Shown here: positions 1-10,058 of the stretch, piece by piece
How positions within the stretch are numbered: the first letter of the stretch is position 1
Layout of the letters: each line of letters starts with the position of its first letter
DNA from: Microplitis mediator
Lineage: Eukaryota; Arthropoda; Insecta; Hymenoptera; Braconidae
Assembly: GCF_029852145.1 (NCBI RefSeq)
Contig: NC_079975.1
Span: 21,271,364 to 21,335,363, forward strand
Length of the DNA: 64,000 bases
Direction: 5' to 3'
Translations under genes and position numbers: made by a program
The notes under the pieces: model-generated
What the model saw: only the letters and a program-made list of their open reading frames with translations
Database searches by the model: none
Told to the model about the DNA's origin: nothing

Positions 1-1567
1 AAAGATCGTAGTATGAAAGAAATACCATCAAACAAATTCATTTACTGAAGTAGGTAGGAAATTATTAATTTCAAATTAAAAATGTAAGAAGTAACGGTTT
101 AAAAACTTTAAGTACAAACATTAAAAGTTCATTCTATGAAATTTGTACCCAAGTTTTTAAATTATTAATATATTGTTATTTTAATAGAGTTTGAAGTTGA
201 TAGAATATTTAATTAATGTGGTTTTAAAAATAACAAGAAAAAGTAATGTTCTGTTACAATATCTGATGAAGAAAGTAGAGTGAGTACAGGTGTCCTTAGC
301 GTGGTGAACAGTCGCCACCCTGTCTGGGTCATCGCGTGCTAACCCTATACTCATGTAATATTCTAGGGTAATAAGACGCGCAATTCTTTCAGGTAGTCCT
401 TTTTTCCAAGGCTGTTCTTAAACAACCTCTGGATTTTAAAAATCATATAAATATTGATCACATAATTAGATTATTTTAATTCTGGGAGTAAAAATAAAAA
501 TCTGTCATTTACCGAGCAACTATTGTACCGATGATTTTTAAAATGTCAAGAACGGAGGCAATGCACAAAAGGGCAGAGGTTTTGTAATAGAGTTAACCAT
601 ATAATTGGTCGTCGTGTATCAGCAACGGGATCGACACGGTCGATTTTAGATAGAAATTTCTAGGGACGTCTGGCATTCAACGAAAACGGACACGCGCGCC
701 CAGTGGGTTGCGATCGATCAGTAACAGAGGACAAGGGTACGATAGCGACGCATCGACACGCCCGTAAAGGGATCCATGCGCGTCATACTGGGACATTCGA
801 CATTTCCTGACAAAGATATGCCACCATGCCACGTGAATGCCCATATTTCTGTCTACATTTATCCATTGGACTTTTAACTATTGCTATTAAAAATCACCAA
901 AAGTTCACAGGTCACTGGGGCATACTTCCAGAAACAGCAAAGTTCATAGTTCACTACTGACGAGAATTACTGAGGGGTTTTTTTTTTAAAGAAAAATAAA
1001 CGGATAGTACTTGAGAACGCTTTTAAGCAATCACAGAGATAAAATAAATGTGAATTAATACTGTTATAGTAAATTAAAGACGTACATTTTAAGCGAAACG
1101 TAAATTTGTGATGTAAGGAACAGGAAAATCCTAAAAAGGAACAAAAACTAAAGTGAGACTGGAATAAAGAAGGGACGTCGGAAAAGTAACATTCACGACG
1201 CTAGGATTGTCGTAAAGCTGCTTACTGTTTTCGCACAGCGAATAACTTGCAAGAGGATGGTAAGCAACGAAGCGAGTCCTCACTCACTCTGTTGCCGCAT
1301 AAAATGGTCGAGTACCGTCACAATATACGAGTTTAATGTCGAATGGATTTTCTGGATATTCTTGCTAGCCAACTAAAAAAATTTCATAAAACAATCTTCA
1401 AAATCTCGTTGTTTTTATCATCTGCCGTATTTAAGAGATCTTTATTAACGAATTTCGCATCCTTAAATCGTCTCTGCCTGGTAAATTTCATTTTCGGATT
1501 ACATTATTTTTGAATAATGCTTTTGTACAACTGAACTCAAAAATAGCAAAGAAAAGAAATAATATTT
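1..1567. other. No recognisable gene; AT-rich DNA with a GC-richer patch
   Basis: No long open frame or convincing splice-bounded exon was seen on either strand. The segment from about 590 to 830 is noticeably richer in CG dinucleotides than its surroundings, as is about 1,170-1,320, but neither shows a coding signature. This is probably intergenic or intronic. Confidence 0.5.
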
Positions 1568-1685
1568 TGCGTAGCAAGGGATGAAATTACGACTTTAGAT
1601 AAAGGCGAAGTTGACTGCCCGAGCTGAAGGTGAGGATTGACGTCACCCGAAGTTCAAAATCGTGTTTCATCCTATCTACGCAGTA
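1568..1685. repeat. Foldback element, related to the one at 9,947
   Basis: The two ends are imperfect inverted repeats: the left arm begins GCGTAGCAAGGGATGAAA and the reverse complement of the right arm begins TGCGTAGATAGGATGAAACA. The interior contains GACGTCACCCGAAGTT followed by AAAATCGTGTTTCAT. The same order of motifs occurs at 9,947-10,058, so both look like copies of one short non-autonomous element able to fold into a long hairpin. No coding capacity. Superfamily unknown. Confidence 0.55.
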
Positions 1686-1790
1686 TTTGTCTTTATTATT
1701 CGCATTGATATTGATGAGTTATGATGTCTGGAGTCAGTCAAAACAGACGGCCAGAATATAATTCAATATTTCAAATAAACAAATTTGAGT

Positions 1791-2336
1791 AAGGTATCGG
1801 CGGGTAATAAGGCCTAGCTAAGGGAGATTTTGAATAGAATCGAAAATATTGCATTTAATTATCGAAATGTATCATTAATCTTTATTTCAATACATTAGCC
1901 ATAAAATATAATGAAGTAATGGTAATTTATACCACAAACAAACAAAAAATTAAACTTTTACAAAAACCGTACGAATAGGCCTTATTTTACTACGGTAGGG
2001 TAATAAGGCCTACGGGTTGAACAAATTGGAATAGTTTAATTATACTTAATAAAATTGGTATTAGAGATGAATCATCACTTAAATTTAGCAACAACACTTT
2101 TTTAAAGACAGAAGACTAGATTGTTTTTTATAATTTCTTATGCGCTACGACATCATATGACGAATGATGAAATATAGAAGACAGGGAACGTGGTATCGAG
2201 ACTCTATAAACTTGTCGTAACATTTCTATGTAAGACCCTTCTACTAGAGTAGCCTTTAGCGAAGGCGGTTATTTTAAATATCAGTTCTGTCAGTTAGGCC
2301 TGATTACCCGACAGGCGTTATTACCCGCGGTACCTT
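1791..2336. mobile_element. Short element with GGGTAATAAGGCC inverted ends
   Basis: The left end (AAGGTATCGGCGGGTAATAA, then GGCC) and the reverse complement of the right end (AAGGTACCGCGGGTAATAAC, then GCC) form an imperfect terminal inverted repeat of about 23 bp enclosing about 546 bp. The core GGGTAATAAGGCC recurs inside in both orientations (about 2,000-2,020, and as AGGCCTTATT near 1,977), so subterminal repeats are present. No open reading frame and no clear target duplication were seen. Probably a non-autonomous DNA transposon of unknown superfamily. Confidence 0.6.
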
Positions 2337-4219
2337 AATTTTGCAAAGAACATAAAGGCGTTTGATTAATTCAATAATTTTCTTTATAGGGTCTCATATT
2401 GTTTTTTCCAATTTTCAAACATACGACTGTCAGTTTAGTTGGTTATTAGAAAGACAAATATTTAGAGCTTTACAATAAACAAATGCGATTCTGACAGGGA
2501 TGAAATAAAGTTAAAAACTAATTTAGTGGGCAGAAACATGAGTTTTTTCTCTAGAAAAGAAATTGATCAGCTTTTGTCCAGTAAATCGCATGGTCTAAAA
2601 TTGGCTTATTTCGAGTGGCTCGCGATTTTTAATGCAAATGATATGAAAAATAGTAAATTACACATCTAGGGAAAAAAGGGCATTCCAACTCGCTTGTATA
2701 ATTGCCTACCCGAGCCGAAGGCGTCTTATCTTCCATTTTTTACCAGATCTACACCTGAAAGTTTTAATTTTTGCGGGAAGAATGGCGCATGCGTAAATTC
2801 GCATCCTTTGTTTTCTCATAAGAAAAAATTCGACTTTCTTCCCGCTACTCAGAGCAGGAATTTAAACTTTCGGCGCAGATATGCTTCAAAATTTATTTAC
2901 CATTATTTGAATTCTATAACTGCCGTTATATATACAGATATATAAATAGATAATTGATCAGACGCTACATACTGATGTGTATATTAAATGTTTTGTTTAA
3001 TTAATCGATAAAACATTTGTGTAAGTTGAGTTGACAAGATAATTTCCGTAAAGTACATCATCCCGTTACGGAAACGCCAGTCCATTGGATAATGCGTAGG
3101 ACTCTGGACATTTTGTTTTTGACATGCTAAAAAATTATCGATAATAGCGTGTACGTCTGGTTATAATAAATGTATATAATTATTTTGTATATACTTTTCT
3201 TAGTATCAAAGTTATATAAGCAACGAAAGATCCATCAAGTAAAGTTTTAAAAGCGCTTTTATCATTGGCAATATTACGAAATGGAGCTGTTTTATATGGG
3301 CAGTAAAATTTTGATTGGAATCCAGGGCAATTACATTATTTTAAAGCTCACACATATTTCTTATAGAGCTGATATTGTAGCTGTAGAACACAGTATACCG
3401 AGACTGTTTAAAGAGTTGGGGTTGTGTATTCAAAGAGCGAATAGAGGAGAGATAAAACAGGTGAAACCCTGAAAAAAATGGGTCAACCACATTGACGGGG
3501 CTCGAGTCTACTGTACGGAGTTTCTGTCATGAACTCGTGCAAACACCCCTCGAGGACTTTGTCACCGGTGTAAGTGTAAAATACAGACACACATATAGCC
3601 AGTAGATATGAGAACGCGGGAGTCGAGTTTCAAGTCGAGTCGTGGCGGTGGTGGCGAATGAGGGCACTGAGGTTTAGAACTGGAGGGTGAGGCCAGACAG
3701 GGACTATTGATCCACTAGGATCCACCCTTTTACTCTCCCTCATGTTAGTGGGATAGGCTCGGTCTGATGAAAATCAAACCGTACACATGACTGTATTCCA
3801 GACTTTTTACTATTTAAATTCATTTATTTACTGTATTTTTATTTGTAAAACACCTTTTTTTTCGTTTTTCCCAATTGGGTAGTTGTTAATTGTCCTTTTT
3901 TTCAGCTGTAATTACCATTCTAGTTTTTTATTATCATTCTACTTGACTCTTGTTGCTTATTATATTTTATAAACCAGTGATGTTGATAAAAAAAAAAATA
4001 AACAATGAGAAATATGAATATAAAGAATGAAAACATTTACAGTTGCTGCAATATAAATGCTTTTAAGGCTAATGAGCCTTTTGCAGTTTACTATTTCCAA
4101 TTTTTTTTCTAATTTAACGCAGTTCTTAATTATTTTTATTAATTTAAAAAAACCTGAGTTACACTTACTATATATTTCGTAAATTTTTAACATTAGACTG
4201 ACAAATAGATTTCTACATT
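2337..4219. other. Unrecognised sequence, no supported gene
   Basis: Only short open frames occur here; the best is 63 codons at 3,281-3,472 and lacks any recognisable motif. A moderately GC-rich patch at about 3,480-3,790 contains runs such as GTGGCGGTGGTGG, without a coding or RNA signature that could be defended. Confidence 0.45.
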
Positions 4220-4896
4220 TGAATCGCTTATTTGAGAAACTCCATAAGTCATGTTTTTTACGAAATTGGGTTTTTTGCATTTTTGGATTCTTTGGATGTC
4301 TCTCCATAGAAAAAAATCAAAATATGCAGCAAATCAGTGTTTAAAAAAAAATTAACGGGGTGACAGCAATTTCATTTAATTGAGAAACCCCATAAGTCAA
4401 TGACTCAAATAAACATGTGCAGTTTTAGTTTTACAGAAATAATTTTTTTTTTTTATTTAAAATTCGCGCTTTTTTGGGAAATTAATTTCAAATGTTGTTT
4501 TATTGTTGACTGTTGTATGACTAATTAAAATGTTTAAATTGATTATAATTTTTTGTAATTTCTGAGTTTCAGAGTTCAAATACATATTTAATACTTCATT
4601 TTATCAGTCTAATAAATGATTTGAGTGGAACAATTTAAAAAAACAATGGTTTTATAACTTTTTTTCTGTTCGGTTGAGAAACCCCATAAGTCAATCAACT
4701 TTAAATAATTTTTTTAAGTAGTTTCAGTTAAAAAATTAAATTTTTCTTGTTGGAATCTTTTTCAGGGACGCTAACATTATAGTAATCAATTATTTATTTA
4801 TTATTTTAATGTCAATTTTTTTCAAAAAAATGTTTTTTGTGTTTCCTGAAAAATTTTGTTTTCTTGACTTATGGGGTTTTTCAAATAAACGATTCA
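4220..4896. mobile_element. Family A non-autonomous element, full-length copy 1
   Basis: Terminal inverted repeats of about 30 bp: the left end reads GAATCGCTTATTTGAGAAAC and the reverse complement of the right end reads GAATCGTTTATTTGAAAAAC, both continuing into a CCATAAGTCA motif. The same CCCATAAGTC motif recurs internally near 4,388 and 4,688. ATTT lies just outside both ends and may be a short target duplication. Copies at 25,957 and 34,828 (reversed) share the interior almost base for base. There is no coding frame; small open frames crossing it are chance. Confidence 0.75.
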
Positions 4897-6002
4897 TTTG
4901 CTTTAAAAAAAAAAGTAATTTTAACAGGACGTTTTATGAAATAATAGTTTTAGTAAATTTAACTTTCATTCATAAATTAATTAATAGTTTAAAATTTTGT
5001 TTCAATAGCTTTTAACGTTCTATTCATACACAAGTTTTCAATAGTATTACAACTTATTTATTTGTTGTATGATTAAAAAAATCCTGGGATTCAATTAAAT
5101 AAATAGTGATTTATTTTTACGGCAAAAAATATAGACTGGAATAAATAAGTAATATAGAAACTAATAATTAATCAGCCGTAACAAGTTTGGCAAAAAAGTG
5201 ATTCAAAAATTTTGGCATTGTTTTCGCCTGCCTTGAGGTTTTTAGTTAAATTTCCAATACGTTAAACTAATACCCAATATAGAACAGTGTAGAAGTGAAG
5301 AAAAACTCGGGTAATAAATGACCATGTCAAGTAGGTGCCAAATAATGTTTATTACCACACCACGTATTCTCTTAGTTCTTCTTTTTTTTAACTTTTTTCC
5401 TTCCATGCTCATCATCCAGAGCATTAGTACTATTTTTCTTCCGCACCCTTGAATACCTTATATTGTCTCATTCAATTTCAAGTATTTTTTTCAAATGGCA
5501 ATTAATTTTTATATATGGAGTAATTTTATTTGTTTTATTATGAAAATTGAATATATTTAATTATTGATGCGAATAGCGATACCTCCCCCTCCGCTTCGCT
5601 GGGCAGTGATAAAATTTTTAGCGTTAAAACTTTTCTGAAGTTAATAACTCATATTTTAAAAGTAATTACTAAAAATCAAACATGTTGAAAAATAATTTCA
5701 TCATTCTCATTGGTTTATCAGCCTTCAATTTTGAAATTCTCTTTAGAATAAGCTGGTAAATTTTATCCCCATAATAAAATCCTTATTTCGTTGAAAAATA
5801 TAAAAAATCTCAGATTTTACTCTAAAAATAAATTGCTGACCGATTTTTTGGACGAATTCGACTTCTGACCCTCCGAATTTCGTGAGAAATTTTCCTAAAA
5901 AAATGTCTACTTATTTATTAATATAGAGTTTTGTACAATAAATATATGAAATGATTAATTATCATTTGAAAAGACTATCAACGCCTAGAAAAAAAATTTT
6001 TT
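4897..6002. other. AT-rich DNA, nothing recognised
   Basis: No gene, RNA gene or clear repeat boundary was recognised. There are short homopolymer runs and a CCTCCCCCTCCGCTTCGCTG motif near 5,582. Confidence 0.45.
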
Positions 6003-6232
6003 CTGCTCTCCGGCCGGAAAGTGGCAACTTTCGGGCCGCTGCCCTAAACGAAGTTGCAACTTTCCGGCTTCGTCGAGCAGAAAAATAGTATACGCACCTT
6101 GGCCAGTAAAAAAGAAAGCCTCAGACCACATGTTTGTCAGCCTCGGCTTCGCCTCGGCCAACAATTACATGTGCTCTGAGACTTTTCTTATTTTACTGGC
6201 CTAGGTATGTAATATACTATTTCCCCGGGCAG
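6003..6232. repeat. Compound foldback (hairpin) element
   Basis: Two adjacent inverted-repeat pairs are visible. The first pairs CTGCTC...GGCCGGAAAGTGGCAACTTT (about 6,003-6,034) with GTTGCAACTTTCCGGCTTCG...GAGCAG (about 6,051-6,082). The second pairs ATAGTATACGCACCTTGGCC (from 6,087) with GGCCTAGGTATGTAATATAC (ending near 6,221), continuing inward through AGTAAAA, a CTCAGA motif and ACATG. The centre holds CAGCCTCGGCTTCGCCTCGG, itself palindromic. GC-rich arms in AT-rich DNA make it stand out. Likely a hairpin-type miniature transposon; no open frame. Confidence 0.65.
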
Positions 6233-6284
6233 GCAAAGCAGACCACCCTTCGAAAAAAAGTAACTTCCTTTTGTTTAAAAAAAA

Positions 6285-6897
6285 TGACTACAATCAAATT
6301 TTTTATTAACATTGCGTTAGTGTTGATCTTTAACACAAATTTTATGTTAAACAAAACTGAACACATAAAATCTGTTCTTTTAACAGAAAATTTGTGTACA
6401 TTTAACAGAACATTTGTGTAAATTTAACACATTTTTCGTGTTAAAATCAACTAATAAACATAAGCACATAACATAACCAACTCAAGTATACTGATCTACC
6501 CTTAGTAGAACTTATGTCAATTTAGCGAACAATTGAACCAGGTCTAAAAGCTATGAAAGTTATCTAAATTTCATTGTAAAATGTATATATTTAATTGTAA
6601 ATAAATTATAATCCAAATTTCTCTGCAGACAATGCTGCTACAATGCTTCGCTTGGTTATAGTAATGAAGAATCGCGCGGAAACGTTTAGTCAAACAACAC
6701 AAATTTTGTGTTAATTTTCGAATAACACAAGAAATGTGTTACATTCTAGATTTTCCAATTATTTAACACAAAAAATCTGTCAAAGTAAAATAACACAAAC
6801 GGTTTGTGTTGAATTAACAGATTTCTGTGTTAAAAATCAACACAAAAAATTTAACCAAATAATGTTTTAACACAAATACACAAAATTTATAACTGTG
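6285..6897 (+). mobile_element. Family F element, 5'-truncated copy
   Basis: From about 6,300 this copy matches 60,660-61,246 nearly base for base and in the same orientation, including the AACACAAA/TTTGTGTT-rich flanks and the unique centre with TACTGATCTACCCTTAGTAG. The right end reads ACACAAAATTTATAACTGTG followed by TA, matching the TA-flanked end of the 60-kb copy. The left inverted repeat seen there is missing or decayed here. No coding capacity. Confidence 0.75.
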
Positions 6898-8472
6898 TAA
6901 TCTAAACAAGAGATTTGCAGTACCGTTAGTAAATAAAGTTGCCGAAAAAATGAAATTATTGAATATCTTATATAAAATTTGAACTCAGCGAAAAAGATAT
7001 CTTATGTATTTTTTATAGCCAACAATATATTGAGTGGTCCGTTTTGCCCACTCATTTCCGTTTAGCCTGCCTTTCCATGGTACTTGAACTATTTTTAAAC
7101 CACAAAAAATAATCTTATGGTATGAGTTTCATGTAAATATATTTAGTAATTTTCGGGATTAGTGTTGTTACAAAAAATGTCCTCGAATTTATTAATATAG
7201 ATAAAGTTGTCCCGTTAAATCACCCGCATAATTTTAGTTCTCATAAATTTAAGATTTTCTAATATAATAAAATTCATTTTTTTTCTATTGAGTACAGTAA
7301 AATGTATAAAAACGTTTGTAAACTGAGATGATTAAAGTGAATATAATATCAGATACTGAAATGGAAACTCGTGTACGATAAACTTTATGAAACTAAACTC
7401 TCTTCTCTCATTTTCTGTCGCCTTGGAAACTAATTTTTAGATAAAACTAAATCTTTACTTTGAAAGTTTCAAGAACGTAATCATTAGCTTCACTAATACA
7501 CCGGTCATATACATTTTAAGATTAAATAAGACTCTTTACAAAGTTCAATTTGAAACATAAATATCTTTATTTTATGAATATATATAAATATATAAATATT
7601 CAAAATATTTTATTCAATTTAAGTTATTATTTAGTTTGGTATATTTTAATAAGCTAAATTTTAACTGAAAGCTAAATAATGAAATTACATTTACAAAAAT
7701 AGCTTCCTTTTTTAATTATCATTGGTTCGTTAATTCATACGTCAAGGTTGGATTCAGTGCTCTTTTCTCTCATCAAATATATAGGATGAGAGAGAACCAA
7801 GTACTCGGATATAGGTATCGTGGGAAGAAAAGGCAGAGGCGCACTTCACTTTTCGGAATTAAAGGTTGATGGACATAAAAGAAGGAAAAATTTTGTACTC
7901 CCGACACTCTCAGTACTAAAGTGCTTCGTAGCCACTAAAAGTTTTTCTAGTATTAACTCGAAATGAATCTAAAAAAAAAAAACACGCGTTTCATTACTTA
8001 TTTGGTTTATTCTACGGCTTTAGTTTATATCTTCAATAAGAGTCTTTTATTAGTCATATCAATTAAAAAACTCGTATATTTTTTAATTTTAACATCAAAT
8101 TTATTAAACAAAAGCTGTGTTTTTATTCACTACTTTTTTATACCAAATTAACAAAATAATATTATCGCAGAATTTGATTTCAAATAAAAGAATTTATTTA
8201 CCACTGTAAAAAAAAACTGAGCAAGTCCAGGAGATGTAGGGTCATGCGTTGCCACAGGGCGAACCGTCGCCCAGATTTTTTTGTCTCCATTTTTTAAGTT
8301 TTTTCCGTGAGAATACGTCATAGAAAACAAAGAATGTTCATATTATTGACACTTATTCCTAAAACAAACATAGTCATAGGCTTCCTTCGATGACAACAGT
8401 CACAGGGTGTCCATTGTCCGAAACGAACCTCGAGAAAATAATTTTTGTTGTCGAAATATTGAAAATACCGTT
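6898..8472. other. AT-rich DNA without a supported gene
   Basis: No coding or RNA feature could be supported. A small inverted repeat occurs near 7,757-7,803 (TTTCTCTCATC facing GATGAGAGAGAA). The 62-codon frame at 7,963 is phenylalanine/leucine-rich AT translation and is not credible as a gene. Confidence 0.4.
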
Positions 8473-8535
8473 TTTGAGTTTGAAAACAGCGGGAAGTTTT
8501 GTGGCTGGCCCGCAGGGTCAACCGAATTCTAGATT
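8473..8535 (-). repeat. Family D fragment
   Basis: The stretch GAAAACAGCGGGAAGTTTTG, then TGGCTGGCCCGCAGGGTCAA, matches one end of the Family D repeats (reverse orientation relative to 24,493), but only about 60 bp is recognisable. Confidence 0.5.
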
Positions 8536-8697
8536 TTTTTTTAATTTCTATATGCGGATTTTTTTTTAACACCGATTTTACACCGGTATTTTAACACAGC
8601 CAAATTACACCGACTACATCGGTGTTATTTCAGTTCAACCCTGCGTAGTGTTAAAAATTGAGTCCATTTTTGATACCGCTCTTGTTACCGTGTAGTA

Positions 8698-8842
8698 CAT
8701 AGAAAAAAAAAGCTATTTTGGTGCAAGAATAATTTTACATTATGAAATCTACACACAATTTTTCTTAGAACTAGAAAAAATTTCTTGGCTCAAGATAATT
8801 TTCCTTTTCAATTTATAATGCAAAAATTATTTTTTTCTGTTG
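8698..8842. mobile_element. Family E miniature element, decayed
   Basis: Begins just after a TA at 8,696 with CATAGAAAAAAAAAGC, contains ATTTCTTGGCTCAAGATAAT and a central TTTCAATTTATAATGCAAAA, and ends near TTATTTTTTTCTGTTG. These are the landmarks of the Family E copies at 41,520 and 61,679. The right end is degraded. Non-coding. Confidence 0.5.
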
Positions 8843-9270
8843 ATGAAAATTTTTTTATCGTAACACGATTTTCAGTACAAGCTTAAATTTTTTTGATAAA
8901 CATTCTCATTGAAAAATAAATGAAAATGTGATATTTTAAATGAAAAATTCTTGACGTTGACTGCTATATCTTAGTCATTTTTCAGTGACCCCTTCAATCT
9001 GCGAGGGCTTAAAACGTAATCGTTCTAAATTTCATTTTAAATCTATCGATAAATAAAAATAAATAATAGCTATAAATTATCCGCGGCCATTTTTTTTCTT
9101 TACATTAAATCCTTCGATGAAACTTACAGAGACTGATCAATCAATAATACCCATTTTTCTTTAAAATTCCATTTTAAAAATCATCAAAATTTAATTCACG
9201 ATAATGTGGCTTCAGAAAATATTCTTCACTCAAAACAAACGAATTTTTGTTTAAGCAATAAAATTTTTTT

Positions 9271-9950
9271 CATGATACCAGCATCGAAACTTGAAGTTTC
9301 ATTGTCTCTACAGCTCGTCGAAACAAGCTAATTTCAAGCCGATGCTGCAAACAACTGCCAGCGAATTCGTAATTCAAAAATACCTTCATACAAAAGGCAG
9401 AAACATGCGTGTTTGTTCCCTTGGGATGAAACACAATTGTTTCTGCCCGGTGTCAGTTATATTTAATGTTCATTTGCAGCCTTATTACTTTCATTTGTTT
9501 ACTTGTCACTTCATTTTTTAAGTTACAGTTTAAATTAACCAAATGAAATTACAAAAAAATGAGTGAAAATAATATTTTTGTTTTAATTACTATTTAATGA
9601 CTGACTGTAAATCACATATTTCTCGTTCTCTAACAGTTCTTTGCATCATCGGCTTGAAATTAACTATGTACGTGAAGATCGGAACGTTTTTCACATAACG
9701 AAAATGAAAATAATTCATGAAATTTGTGTCTAAAGGCGAATTTAGGGGTAGTTGGGGGTGGTCTATCATTTTCGGGTGACGTGCGAAACATTTCCGAAAT
9801 CTAGATCCAGTAGATATTTTACTTTTCATTTCTTTTTTCTTATTTTTGTTCCGCGAAAAACGTTCCGATCTTCAGGTACATAATTAACTTGTTTCTTACT
9901 GGCTGCTGACACTGAATCTTCAAGTTCCGATGCAGGTAATCATGAAAAAT
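9271..9950. mobile_element. Element built of nested inverted repeats
   Basis: The left end (CATGATACCAGCATCGAAAC, then TTGAAGTTTC) is matched in inverse by the right end (reverse complement CATGATTACCTGCATCGGAA, then CTTGAAGATTC). A second inverted pair lies inside: ACGTGAAGATCGGAACGTTT (near 9,670) and AAACGTTCCGATCTTCAGGT (near 9,858). A third local hairpin at about 9,400-9,450 pairs GGCAGAAACATG with CAATTGTTTCTGCC. Together these suggest one foldback transposon of about 680 bp, possibly rearranged. No coding frame with known motifs. Confidence 0.5.
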
Positions 9951-10058
9951 ATGATGTGTGACTCAGAATAAAACACGATTTCAGACTGCGGGTGATGTCA
10001 GCCAACTTCACCCTAGCCTGAAATCGCCTTGTTTCATTCCTTGTCACACAATATACTA
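9947..10058. repeat. Near-palindromic foldback repeat
   Basis: About 50-nt arms read toward each other: AAACACGATTTCAGACTGCG, then GGTGA (9,971-9,995), against TCACCCTAGCCTGAAATCGC, then CTTGTTT (10,008-10,034). The pairing continues outward through GTGTGACTCAGAAT and ATTCCTTGTCACAC. The loop is only about 12 nt. The interior motif order resembles the foldback at 1,568-1,685. Confidence 0.65.

Noticed and set aside
3281..3472. 63-codon open frame
   Set aside because: Reasonable codon variety but no motif, no splice context and no support from neighbours; such lengths arise by chance.
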